A DNA stretch of 64,000 nt, taken from assembly GCA_900708905.1 (NCBI GenBank), contig CAADRB010000017.1, positions 2,484,947 to 2,548,946 on the forward strand, given 5' to 3'. This document shows positions 35,753 to 47,016 of this stretch, piece by piece (the stretch's first letter is position 1; the number at the start of each line of letters is the position of its first letter). Position numbers and translations under genes: made by a program. The notes beneath the pieces are model-generated. The model was not told where the DNA came from. It searched no databases and saw nothing but the letters and a program-made list of their open reading frames with translations. The stretch is from Hymenolepis diminuta. Lineage: Eukaryota; Platyhelminthes; Cestoda; Cyclophyllidea; Hymenolepididae.

Positions 35753-38700
35753 CAGACACACACCGTTACGCGGATTGCTTCCACTTCCAGATAGTTAGAG
35801 ATAGACTTATTTCATGACGTTGTGCGTCCGGAGCATAAGACCACGGACGACGCTGTCAACGCTATTATTAGTCACACAAAAAGTTGACTTCTAATTTTAG
35901 CCGACTGGTTAATTGATGGACGTTTGATGTACTATTAACAGGGCGGGTGCGTGTGTTAGATTTCGGTTTAAGATACCGATGCGTGTGTGCCAGTAAAAGA
36001 AAATGAGATGCGATCTACTTTATATCTAAATCTTTATTCACTACATCAGGCTGATTGTGTACTGCTGATTGTAGCAGGGTTACCACGGTTAATCACCTCT
36101 GAAAGTGTGAAAAAAAGATAGAGGTTAATCGTGATAAGCTCTCGGCTATACACATCCAGTCCCATCAGAACCGCTCTCTATTGGAATAACACTATCAATT
36201 CCTATATAATCCTATTAATAGAGTAAATTCTCACATGAACTTTAATAGCTACCTGAGGATATGAGACAAAGCTGGAAGCAGGTAAACTTAAAAATTTTCA
36301 CAACTCTAAGGAGTTGAATTTCCCAAAAGCACTGAAAAAATAATTATAGGCCCGAGCAAAAGCAGATAAAACAAATCAGTGTAGCGTGATCAATAACGAA
36401 ATTAAGTCGACTGGTCAACAGGCAAATCATATCTTGAGCAATAATGTCACCAAAGAATCTGGAGCGAAAGTCATAAAATTTGAATATTCGAACGACATAC
36501 CATGAAACATGCTCCTTAAAAGAATATGGGCAACTCAATGATTCCATAATTAAAATAAAGTAAAACTCTCGATGTTCTAACTTCAACACCTACTTCTTCG
36601 TTTCATAACTTGATAGATTCTTTTTCAAATGCAGTTTCCTTATGCAGATTTTCTCCTATAATTAGAAGTTTCAAGATTATTTAGAGCAATAACAAGTACG
36701 ATAATAAGAAAGCATAATGTATAGTTACCTTTGCATTTTACAATTCCTCAGACCCTGAAATGTATGCGTTTAAGTTTAAAGTAAACGCACAAATATCTTG
36801 AAGGGTCCATTTACATTGGACAGTAATCATCATGAGAGGCTTTCGAATTTTGTCTCAAAAAATCAGATTAAATCTGAAGTACTTGAAAATAAAAAAAAAT
36901 TATAAACACAGACACGATATATAAACTACAACTTTGTTTCTACTGCCACTCGAAGAAGATTAATGATCTGATTTTCAGTATATTCATTGTCAAATACGGC
37001 AGACTAGTTTGCAATCTCTGCTTATCTGCGGAGAATGATGCTCATAGATACTCAACCAGTGATGTGAATGACCAATTATACCAGTCAGTTCTGGTTAACG
37101 AAAGAGGTGGTAGAAGGTGAGTTTCTAAGAGCGGTTCCAGGATAGCTTTCTTCAAACCAAGACAAGAGCTGATTGTACTTCCATTAATGAACTTGGGAAT
37201 CTTGAAGAACTCAATTGTACGCATCTATAAGAACAGCTTTCTTAATACGCAGCTCAGAATTGCCTCCTCTTACCCTAATATAATCTATGACAAATAGGAA
37301 TTTTTCGGGATGGAGGTAACAGAAACAGTCATTCTTTATAAGATTATTCCAGAACCCTCCATATTACATGAAAGCGCACTCCATTTTGAATTGTGTTCTT
37401 AAAAACTTCTGATGATATCAAGAAACTTCTGATAGTGTCACATTTTAACAAAGAGAATCCCTAATCAAAACCCAAGAGCACTCTTCCAGACTATCGATAG
37501 AGTAGGAAATCGGCAAGTCTCTTTGCAGCTTCGTAATAATTATATATCTGAATGTATGTTGAAATCCTAGATATATTCTTTAACAAATTATAATCTTGTA
37601 AATTAGAGAAAAATATTAATAATTGATTGCAATTACAAACGCCACACGTGATTGAACTTAGTGGAGCATCAAACAGCACCTCCTCCCTCTTCTACTATTT
37701 CCGTCGTATTAATTCAGTCATTTTGGTCAAGGACTCACATCCCCATTGGTTTCGATTCTCAAGGTCAAATACGCTATCTAAAAATAAGCCTATGATTTAT
37801 GCTCTCTCCAACAAGACCACTTTATCGTCAGACTAAATTTATTAAACGTGAACTGTCTGCTAAGCATTTGCCCTCCTCTTATCTCTCACCCTCCCCCCGC
37901 TTGCATGCACACGGTAGTGGCCAATCAAATAAGTTTGCCAAGGTCATCAGTCGTTAGTGTGGAGAGAGAGGAAGACATAAGGCGAGGACGTACTTTTGTA
38001 TAGCCACCATGCTAACCTAAAAGTAGACCATATTAGGGGCAGGAAATCTGATTTTGGCTTTAGGGAATTCTGTTCCTTTCCTCTAAGGCAAAACAAACCA
38101 ATCCACCCATTCAACTTTGTCAAGACAAAAAACGGCAAAAAAGGTAGATATACTGTGCGCTTTTAACGGAAATGGTTACAAGTTAAAAGTACTTTTATAA
38201 TCGCTGCTCCTCCAGTTTATTTAGATAAGGGGAATTAGGCATTAGGTATTTCACAGACAGATGGGCGCGATAATGGGCTGGGGGTCCAAAGTCCACGGTA
38301 TGTGTCGTTCAATAATGGCGCCTGTTGCTCAGCTATACATCCACTGTTGTAGTAGACCACCTGTTTATGTGCAGATCATAGAATGCGAAGAATTTGCAGG
38401 GTTGTGTATGTCAAGTCTCAAAAACATACTTTTTACAGGAGCTGTGGTTAAAAATTTGATTAATTTGTGTGAATGACAAAAGAAATCAGCGGCTTTCAAA
38501 TCCGTAAGAAATATCTAGTTTGTCTATGTACTAAACATTAGTTCGTTAATATAAACTTTAGAATGCTTGATAAAAGTCGGATAAGAGAATGCATATAATA
38601 AAATTTTAGGAAAGAGGAGATGGACTTGATACTTTGGGTTCGAAATTTCCTTCAGATTTTTTATTACTCATTTCAAAGTAGGGGGCACTTGTCACTTACC

Positions 38701-39684
38701 ATTATCATTTTCAGGTACGTCCTAAGACTAGCTCTCATCTTTCTTCAGAAGTGATTTGATGGGCTTCCCTTCAAACGTGTATCAGAAATTGTGGTATTAA
38801 TCTGTCAAGGATTGATAACGACATTCTGACGGGTGATGGGGCAATACGGGTAATTAGTCTTGTCACTTGTTGGATTTGAAAATCGTGTCATATAATATAA
38901 GCTTATGCCATTGCTAAAGCAAAGCATGTTAGGGAATTTGTCAAGAACTGATTATGGGAATCTTGTTGAGTGCTTTTTTTGAAAATCTTCTTATTCATGT
39001 ATCCATGTAAATCCTATCCGGCCTTCGCATTATTATAATAACTGGCAGATTTTGCCTATCGACTTATCTATTTCAAATCGTAGGTTCTTTCTATGATTCC
39101 CGGCATCAAGAACAACCCATGATTGAAAATCGATGAATGGTAATCGGAACTTTTCTAATATAATTTGAGTTCGGTAATCCCTATTTTTAAGGAATTTAAA
39201 TACGGCATGTGTTTCTCAGTTAGGATAAATAAAACACAAAGAATTTTATTTTTCTGTAATTCATGAGTAATGAATATTTTGACTTTATTATCGATTGGTT
39301 TGAACTTTTGAAAAACCCATTGAAATAAAGCCTGCCAAAGTTTTAAGCAGTAGCACTGAAGTGATAAATCTGATGGACGAAGTAGCAACTGAACAGTGAT
39401 AAAAGATAAGAGTGATGTAAGTGACTGGATGTGACGTTCTAAAGTAATAAAATGATAAAGCAGTTGACGCAGATGGCATTATCTTTTTTCTGGTGGTAAA
39501 ATAACCTATTCAAATCAAACGTAGATCAAGCGGCTCAGAAAATGAGAAATACAAGACCGATTCATTTAGTTCTGTTATTGTCAATTGGTATGGTCTTTGA
39601 TTTTGAATCCTTAATGAGTTCCCAGAATTAGTTATAGTCAGTTAAGTACTCATTTACTGTGTCGGGGATTTGAAAGCATCTCAT
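35753..39684. other. No gene seen; G+C-rich start (35570-36000) and 37840-37980
   Basis: The first 250 bases continue a CpG-containing patch with cacacaccgttacgcgg and gaccacggacgacgc. A second richer patch with a CT/C run (caccctccccccgcttgc) lies at 37880-37910. Several frames of 60-81 codons on either strand show no motif. Confidence 0.35.
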
Positions 39685-39830
39685 ACAACCAGTAGCGAAC
39701 CAGGTAACATGTCTGTGAAGTAGGAGGTCATGGATTCAATTTCCATCGGTGCACAGTAAGTCATCTGTACTTGTTAAGTCAGACTATTAAAAGGGGTAGC
39801 AGAATTTGATTTCTCACTACAAGGGCTCCG
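39685..39830 (+). repeat. tRNA-derived SINE copy
   Basis: The head 'ccagtagcgaaccaggtaac', a B-box remnant 'catggattcaatttccatcg', then 'gtgcacagtaagtcatctgt', 'cttgttaagtcagac' and the tail 'ggggtagcagaatttgattt' give nearly the full consensus order. Confidence 0.6.
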
Positions 39831-41519
39831 TAATTGTTATAATCTAATTAGTCTTCAAAATAGCTGCAAATCCCAGAACTCAGTAATAACACGTAAATGC
39901 CTTAATGGTCGGCATTATTCAAAATAATGCGGGGCGACCACCCTGCAAATTAGCACATTTTAACAAATACGCACATTTATGAATAATACATAATCGACTG
40001 TTAATTTGATTTTTCTTGAATCAAAATTATTCTTTCATATCCTAGGGTAATAGTAACCCTGTAACCAAGATTGTTTTGAAAATTATTTTTTGGTTGAGAA
40101 CGAAGTAATAGAATGTAAAGGTATTGTGTGCAAAAAATGAAACTTACATTCACTTTTGATTCTTTGATTTCCTCATTTTATCTGGTTAACCCATTTTACG
40201 GATCTCTTATGAAGATGCAGCAATTGAAACTAAACATGTAATTCGAAACGGATTCGATTTAGTTATAAACTCCAGTCAGGAAAAAATCAGTCATTTCATG
40301 AAATACATTTCAAATGCGTGCCACGCAATATTTTGTATTATACTTGACATTATTTCATGAACAAATGCTTACTCAACGGCCACAACAGCATTCCGCGATG
40401 TTGGGCAAATACAAATATTTGCCAACTGCAGAGCAGAGCATTATCTGTGAAAGTCTTAAATGTTGCTCATGATGACCTCGTGATCAAAATGAACTCTCCT
40501 TAAAGAATAGAAACTTTGTCCTTATTTCAAACAACAGATTCGTGAAAAGAAATTATTATCGATTCAAAAGGAAATGGTTGTCATTTTTAAATGTAAAAAT
40601 TAGGAGGGCAAGTGCGATCGATAAGAAAAGTCATATGAAAAATAGAATTACAGAATCATTGTGGAGGATCAAGTCAATCGAAGACGATAATCTCCAAGCC
40701 CAATAAGGGAGATTTTAAACTGTTGCTGCTATAGCCAGCAGATGTCTATCAATACATGGCGAGTAGAAATGATCGACTGGTGATAAGATCTCCGATACAG
40801 TGTCCACAGGTGGTCCTGCTGTGTGTTTGTGTGTTTGCACATAGATATCTAGACAGATGTCGATCATCATGCCGAGACACCGACGACGAGACATGACTGA
40901 CGCCTAACGAAAAAATGTATTGTATATAAACCTAATTTATTAATTAATAAATTGGGGTGGCTTGCCTGCCACCTCCGAACTGATCTAACAACATGGGTGA
41001 CTTGACTTATTCCATTTATTCGATCGATGTGGCCCAGCTAGACTTAACGTTATTACATTTACATAAGGCAAATCAAGGCCTCTCTAAGTGACTAGTATTA
41101 AGTAGATTGCTAATAAACCTCTAGGAGTGTTTCAATGATTATCCTGATTCTGTACTAATTATGTAGAATTACGATGAAACAAAGTAGATAACTGATATAT
41201 TTTTGTCAAGTAAAGAAGACTATGCAAAACGAGACCACTGTTTTTTGTCTTAAAACATAAGAACAATCGAAAATCGAAACTCATTTCAAAGTCTCTCACA
41301 CTATAATATGTGATTTTATTTTATCTACCAATTCAATTCTTACTTTTCTTAATCACTCCTTTGAGGAATCATCAAAGCACATATCAAAGTAGGTTTGCAA
41401 GATATTTGGAATGTGTGAATATCCCATGCATTTGATCACGCGAGTTCTTAAGTATCTTTATAGAATGGACGTTCTCAATACTATAATGTTTCGATATCGT
41501 GATGGTCAACTAGGCTCTC
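39831..41519. other. No gene seen; 20-base palindrome at 40934-40953
   Basis: A G+C-richer patch with GT-rich sequence lies at 40800-40905 (tgtgtgtttgtgtgtttg; gagacaccgacgacgag), followed by the AT palindrome. There is no frame of note. Confidence 0.4.
40934..40953. repeat. Perfect 20-base palindrome
   Basis: AATTTATTAATTAATAAATT equals its own reverse complement. It is made only of A and T and sits between a G+C-richer patch and a gggg run. Confidence 0.8.
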
Positions 41520-41526
41520 TATAAAA
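41520..41526 (+). promoter_or_regulatory. TATA-like box upstream of candidate exon
   Basis: TATAAAA lies 68 bases before the ATG at 41588. A pyrimidine/A context 'cccttcagcacac' about 15-20 bases downstream could hold an initiator. The motif alone is common in AT-rich DNA. Confidence 0.2.
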
Positions 41527-41587
41527 CTAACACCCTTCAGCACACATCTTACCATTCATATTGGTCGGTCATTCACTAATCAACAAA

Positions 41588-41647
41588 ATGGCTACAGAAT
41601 GCGAGTTTCTCATCAACGCATCTAAAAGTAACTTTTCTTTACCCAAG
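41588..41647 (+). CDS. Candidate first coding exon (gene unknown)
   Basis: The ATG sits in a favourable context (caacaaaATGG) and opens a 20-codon run, MATECEFLINASKSNFSLPK, which ends exactly at a good splice donor AAG|GTAAAA (phase 0). The frame also reads on without splicing to a TGA near 41730. A 'cgtcttttcag' acceptor 27 bases after the donor would leave the frame unchanged, but such an intron would be extremely short. Sixty bases further on a second ATG begins another short run that also starts MATE (41707-41766). I recognise no family. The combination of TATA-like box, start context and donor is the reason for listing it; each part is weak alone. Confidence 0.25.
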
Positions 41648-41706
41648 GTAAAAGGCATTAGTTCGTCTTTTCAGCCCCAATATAAATACAAAATCAATGA
41701 AAAAAG

Positions 41707-41766
41707 ATGGCCACAGAACCAGAGGAAATGATGCCATGCGGATTTTCAACATGGAGCAGACTATAA
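41707..41766 (+). other. Second short frame beginning MATE
   Basis: A 19-codon ATG frame, MATEPEEMMPCGFSTWSRL, ends at TAA. Its first 12 bases differ from those at 41588 by one silent base. It may be a local duplication of the start region or chance. It is followed by 'gagaggtaatc', which looks like a donor but lies after the stop. Confidence 0.15.
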
Positions 41767-43021
41767 GGAGAGGTAATCTTGATCAAAATTAAGACTGAGA
41801 AGCTTATTCCACAACTTATACTCCTATTTCCCCATTTCCACTCTAAAGCTGATCCATAATTTTATTCCTACATGTCTAGTCGTTTCTCATGATAAGAGTT
41901 ATTATATTATTTTGAAATATAGCGACGTTACTATTGAATTTGAACTCCGCATTTTATTTATAATTTAATTAGTTTATTAACTACTGCAGAAAATTTATTA
42001 CTCGTAACAAGTCCAGTAAAGACTGTACTACAATGGACAAAATGGACTTTACGATTTAGACGTCGCAATTACCCCCTATGTTTTATTGCCTCCTGAAATA
42101 TGATGCTCTTTGTGTCCAGGCTCGTAAGATGAATTGTCATATTCAGAAATATTAAAACGTCATTTATTTCTGCTTGTGTATGTCCATATGAATAATTTAT
42201 GATGAGGAAGGAATCTCCGATTTAATAATATTTTTTCGGCTAAATGAATTCCGGATAGGGTATCTCTTTGCTGAAATGGGCTCTGAAACGTAATTTTGAA
42301 GGGAAATGAATAAAAATCAGGTTTTATGCAATGACATAGGTAAAATTAGTGTGACAGACTGTTAAATCCCAAGAGAGGTCAGGAAATTGATCTGGCGTTT
42401 TGGCGTTTCTCTGCTGAAATGGGAAATTTGCTACATTCATCATTTTTGTATTCTGTGGAGCAAATAAGCAGTGGAGTTGAAAATCGGGAAATTATATAAC
42501 TTCTGTATGTGGAGATACTAAATTAGTGTTTCAATAGGTCAATTAGAATCAGTACATGTTCTATTCCGGCAGAGTACGGCCCACTTCATTAAAAAGATTA
42601 GATAAAGAAATTTTTGTTTTATTATGCTTAGTACTTTACCTATTCTTATCGATTGATATGGAGCCATGTCTATGTTTGGAAAATTTTTTCCTTCATAAGA
42701 GCCTGGATTCGGGGGGTATAGTGGAATATGAAATAACGGATGAGATAAAAGGTCAAAAAACATTTTCGAGTTATTCTAAGTCAATACTTAGACTTCATTT
42801 TAACTTGGTTAGGCCTCACTAAAGTTGATAAATGACCTAAAAATACTCTAACGCGTCAAACTCTATTAATATATTCCCCTCTCCTCTATCTTAAAATAGT
42901 GAAACCATTTGACGAACTAGTGTAATGCGTAATATATTCATAAATAAACAATTATTAGTTCAAGTGGGGATGTGTTAACAACAATAAATCTGAGTAGAGG
43001 GAAGATATAATCTGGTCGACT
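41767..43021. other. No gene assigned; ATG frame with hydrophobic segment at 42556-42822
   Basis: An 88-codon plus-strand frame starting at the ATG 42556 has a basic N-terminus followed by a hydrophobic run (residues about 24-37, FVLLCLVLYLFLSI), like a signal anchor. A 74-codon minus-strand frame overlaps it, and the length is within chance, so it is not called a gene. Confidence 0.3.
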
Positions 43022-43175
43022 GTATGGGAAATTCACATTCTAACATATCTCTTTCTGACCAGACTTAACCAGTACAATTGACCATTTACGTCTTTGGATG
43101 TGCACCTATGAGTTTCGACATCGTGACCTCCAAATTGGCCGCTGTGCGCAATGACCACTGCGTTGTCAGCGCACA
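43022..43175 (-). repeat. tRNA-derived SINE copy
   Basis: The plus strand gives the tail 'gggaaattcacattctaaca', then 'gaccagacttaaccagtaca', 'ggatgtgcacctatgagttt' and the B-box complement 'gagtttcgacatcgtgacc', then a head with 'attggccgctgtgcgcaatg'. It is one of the most complete copies. Confidence 0.65.
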
Positions 43176-44169
43176 TATTATTTTTCATAATGAATCTCAT
43201 CGTAGATAACCAAAGGTATCTTGAAGCCTCGATGGTTTAATGACTCATTTATCGAATATTAATAATTAATCATCGGAAACTGGATCAAAAAGATTTTCAG
43301 GAACAATTCTCACCATCATATCTTTTCAAATTCAGATTTGGTTTTCCTGAATTTTAAAAATTACCTTAATCACGTATTAAATCCCATATGTGAGGTAGTT
43401 TTACAAAAACTGGGAAAGGATTCGCAAAGTTGTGAGTTTGTTTAAGACAAATTTGCTAATATGCAATTTGTGCCACCCGTAAAATTGTCCCTACAAATTT
43501 ACACATTCTGTTGTAAGCAATTTGTCTTACAGTGAAAAAGAGAATAAAAACTTCTTTCTCTTAGAAGTAGTTTTCATTTTCATCTCTTATTTAGCATTCT
43601 TCTGTGTGTACTTTTGGGTTATTAATAGTGTCTTCCAGTGGAGTGAATAAACTAGCACATCTTTAGGTGAATAAGTATGGTACTTTTCGATCTGGTTAAT
43701 GTGCTTTTCAGACTGATATCTTTTATAATTCAAAATTTTCCAGAATGTGTTCATGAAGTAGGTACGTTATAAGTGGAAATCTCTTAAATTGTCGAAAATC
43801 CAACACTCCTGGGTTTTATCTTAACTGGATAAAGATATTGCAGTGTTTCACAGGATATTGCGAGAACGAATATTACTCATTTTATAAGCTTATGTTCATC
43901 TAACCCTGCAATTTCCCATTGAACTGCTTTTGCGAATATAGTTATTCACCTAAGGACCGAAAAAATATTTAATAAATAGGTCTAAACTGTACTATTGCTA
44001 GGCGGTCCCTCAACAACGCCATAACCACCACTTACTCAGCTGCTGTTTATTAAGTGGAGAGAAGACAAGATAATTAACAAGGGCAACTTACAGTTAATTG
44101 GATTTTTCCATACGACTGACAGCTGAAGGTTGAATCTCATTCAGAACTGATGGCTGTGCAGGTCTTTAT
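43176..44169. other. No gene seen
   Basis: AT-rich non-coding sequence; no repeat or frame of note. Confidence 0.4.
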
Positions 44170-44450
44170 TAAGGAATATTATACAGATATTGCGAATTAA
44201 TATAAAATGACATGCAGTCTAGAAGATGTATGAAAGAAGAAAATAGGGACCAAGATGCTTAAAGAGGTGCAAATAGTGAGAGGAAGAAATCATCCTGCCC
44301 TTAAGACCACAATCACCTTACTCATCGAGTGACATGAAGATGAGTACATGTCCTAATCTTGTCAATGGCCACACTGGCCCCTCATCTTTCGATTCCCCAC
44401 TTTCTACATGGAAGCGTGTGTACTTACATACAGACTTGTCAATGTGTTGG
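44170..44450 (+). repeat. Repeat family A, copy 1
   Basis: Co-linear with 52920-53200. Shared blocks are 'gatgtatgaaagaa' / 'aagtatgaaagacgg', 'agtgagaggaagaaatcatc' / 'agtgagagcaaacagccatc', 'gatgagtacatgtcctaatc' / 'gctgagtatatgtcttgatc' and the strong 'caatggccacactggcc' / 'caatggccacactgacc'. No coding frame is preserved. Confidence 0.6.
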
Positions 44451-45614
44451 GGACCTTTCAACAATTTTATTCATTTTTACAAAACTATAAGCTGTTAAGA
44501 GCACAATTCGACCGCATATCTATTATCAATAATAGTGTTGACAGGCTTTAAAACAAAACTGGTCTTGAGCTATTTTTTTCGGTGAGGGAATTTTGATATT
44601 TAGAAGAATTGAACAACAGCTATGGGAAAAATAAAGGTAAAAAAGGAATCGAAAGAAAACGGCTGTTTTACGTTGTCTTTAAGTTCAGCGTGGTTCAAAT
44701 AGACTGTTTTCAGTGATTTTCCCTATTCATGTCGCTATAAACTCTTTTACTATTCCAGATTTAATCAACTTCCATTTCAGAAATTATTTCGTGTTATAGT
44801 CCAATCTAAAATTCCTCGTATTTAAAAAGTCAGAACATGTTATCACATCAAATCCTAGAGGATCGATATAATATATTCGAAGCTCACCATCGACACAAGT
44901 TACTGAAGAGCAAATATATCAAGAGGTCTTCTTCGGATGGTAGTATCTTGTAAAACCTTCTTTAGTTGTAATTGAAAACTTTATATATTCTCTGCTCATA
45001 AATTTCCTCAACTCATTAGTAAACGCTCAAATATGGGAAAAAGTCAACAATAGCTCGGATCATTGTTTGTGCGGCTCTTGAAATAGCTCTGAACATAGAT
45101 TTACAAGCTGCGATCACTTATAGAAATTTTAAATGTAGAGTAAATAAAGACGTAAGTCGATTTCGACTTAGTAAATGAGAAATCTTCACTCACTAAAAGG
45201 ACTTGGATTTTTTGATAGACGTGAGAAAATTAATTAAATCTCATTTATTTAATTATACATTGCATTTTACCACTATCAACTAAAAATTAATTAGTACTTT
45301 ACTGCTAACTTAGCCAATACCAACACATTGTTTTGATGTCCTTTGAGCTAATGTCGTAAAGTACATCAGTTGGGAGTAAAGTACATTAATGTCAATAAAA
45401 GGTTTAACGTTTACTTTAGGTAGGCATTGAGATGTGCCAAAAAATTCTGTTAAACTATATGTGAATTTAATTTTCAGTGGTGAAATAATTGAATTTTATT
45501 AAAATTCAATTTGAGTGAATTTTGGTGGGTTCTACTAAGTTTAAGCGTCCCAGTTAATATTAAATAATTGCTTTCAATTATTATGAGGGAATAAATTCTC
45601 GAGATGGACCTACC
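44451..45614. other. No gene seen; inverted repeat at 45487-45511
   Basis: AT-rich. A perfect 12-bp inverted repeat (aattgaatttta / taaaattcaatt) flanks one base. A gtacat motif recurs twice near 45361-45388 in 'aaagtacatcagt' and 'aaagtacattaat', a short direct repeat. Confidence 0.4.
45487..45511. repeat. Perfect inverted repeat, 12-bp arms
   Basis: The arms aattgaatttta and taaaattcaatt surround a single T. Confidence 0.7.
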
Positions 45615-45790
45615 AGCAGCTCAATTTAATCAGCTTACTGAAAGCTCTGAACATCGTTGATAAGGACACACTCAGAAATCGGATCTTGGAGCTTGGACTT
45701 TGGGACATTAAGACATGATACATTTAATTGTATCCATTAAGTATGAACTCAAATGAAAAATCACTTTTTTGAAACTGACTTTATTCTTCA
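45615..45790 (+). repeat. Repeat family C, copy 5 (partial)
   Basis: 'caatttaatcagcttactga', 'aaagctctgaacatcgttga' and 'ttggactttgggacattaag' match the copies at 9.4 kb and 34.3 kb ('agtactgaacatcgtagaca') in the same order. Confidence 0.5.
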
Positions 45791-46857
45791 CTTCTAATAG
45801 ATCCTTGCCTTTCTTCAATCCTTTTTGAACTATTTTGCTCTCCCCCCACTTAGATGCTTGCTCACAATTAGAAATTAGTACATTTTTACTTTGATTTGAG
45901 CAATTAGATAAAAAATACAATAATGCTTATATTATTTGGCTGTGTAAATTGTGTTGAATTGATTAATTTGAGATTTGATTTGCTAGTCTCAATTTATACA
46001 AATTTACAAATCTGTAAATTTAAGAATGGGAGTAACATCACCGCCCAACCTTTAGAACTCTATGCATGATTTTTTCTTCAGTCAGACAAATTTGAACTGG
46101 ATTGTGAAAGGCGAGATTAAAAATTCAAATGAATGCAAACCTTCGCTCTTGAAAAGCCATATTTACTGCAGTTTTCACCAACATTCATTGAAAACTAAGC
46201 TCCAGTCAATTGACACAAAAAATCTCAAGGAATGACGATTTAAAGTCAAAAAACCCATTAAAGCAACTGAAGCTATGTTGAAATCTTGATTCCAAGACTG
46301 AAATTCACAATTTACTAATTCCTCTCCTCAATAAGCATAATATTGAAAGCTGTGTAGTCCGTATCCAAAATCGTACCTTTTATAAGGTTTTTGTTCAGTG
46401 TATTAATTATATTAATAAATGATTAATTCTGTTTGCTTAAGCATATGCTTGTTTGAGTGGAATTAAGATAATATTTGCGCGTACTTTGAGCGGAGACATC
46501 AATTAAAACCATGTAAGAGTACAAGGTTCGCCTAGCTTTAATCTTTGTGCCGCTGACATCCGCTTTACTTAAAGTGCGGCAATTATGAATGCTGTTATTC
46601 ATTTTTTTGGCAGACGTGACTTATGCATTATCTTCTCGGATTTTTTAATTTAAAATGAGTTATGGAATTTCTTCAATGATGTAATTGTGATTACGGAATT
46701 ATACCATAGTGCATTGGTCTAGATTCCATAAGTATTCATTCTGCATTCTGTAATTAGCTGGTCAATTTGATCAAAAGAACAGGAAGAGAAAGCTGAATAG
46801 CTTTTGAGGACAATTTTCTATCCAATTTGGCAAAGCGTTTGCAAACATTCATCTTGG
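45791..46857. other. No gene seen
   Basis: AT-rich. The 70-codon minus-strand frame at 45708-45920 overlaps the family C copy and has no motif. Confidence 0.4.
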
Positions 46858-47016
46858 GAGCCTCTCTGGTAAGAAACTCGATTTTTTCACTCTTTTTTAC
46901 CCTAACTTAACCGGTGCGGTTGGTCATCCGACTTTGGATGTGCTCCAGTGGTGATCGAAATCGTGACTTCTGACTCCGCAGATGAGCACGTTAATCGCTT
47001 CACCATTAGCACACTA
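46858..47016 (-). repeat. tRNA-derived SINE copy
   Basis: The tail 'gcctctctggtaagaaactc', then 'cctaacttaaccggtgcggt', 'tggtcatccgactttggatg' and the B-box complement 'ggtgatcgaaatcgtgactt', then the head 'gcagatgagcacgttaatcg'. It is nearly full length and one of the best references for a consensus. Confidence 0.65.
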
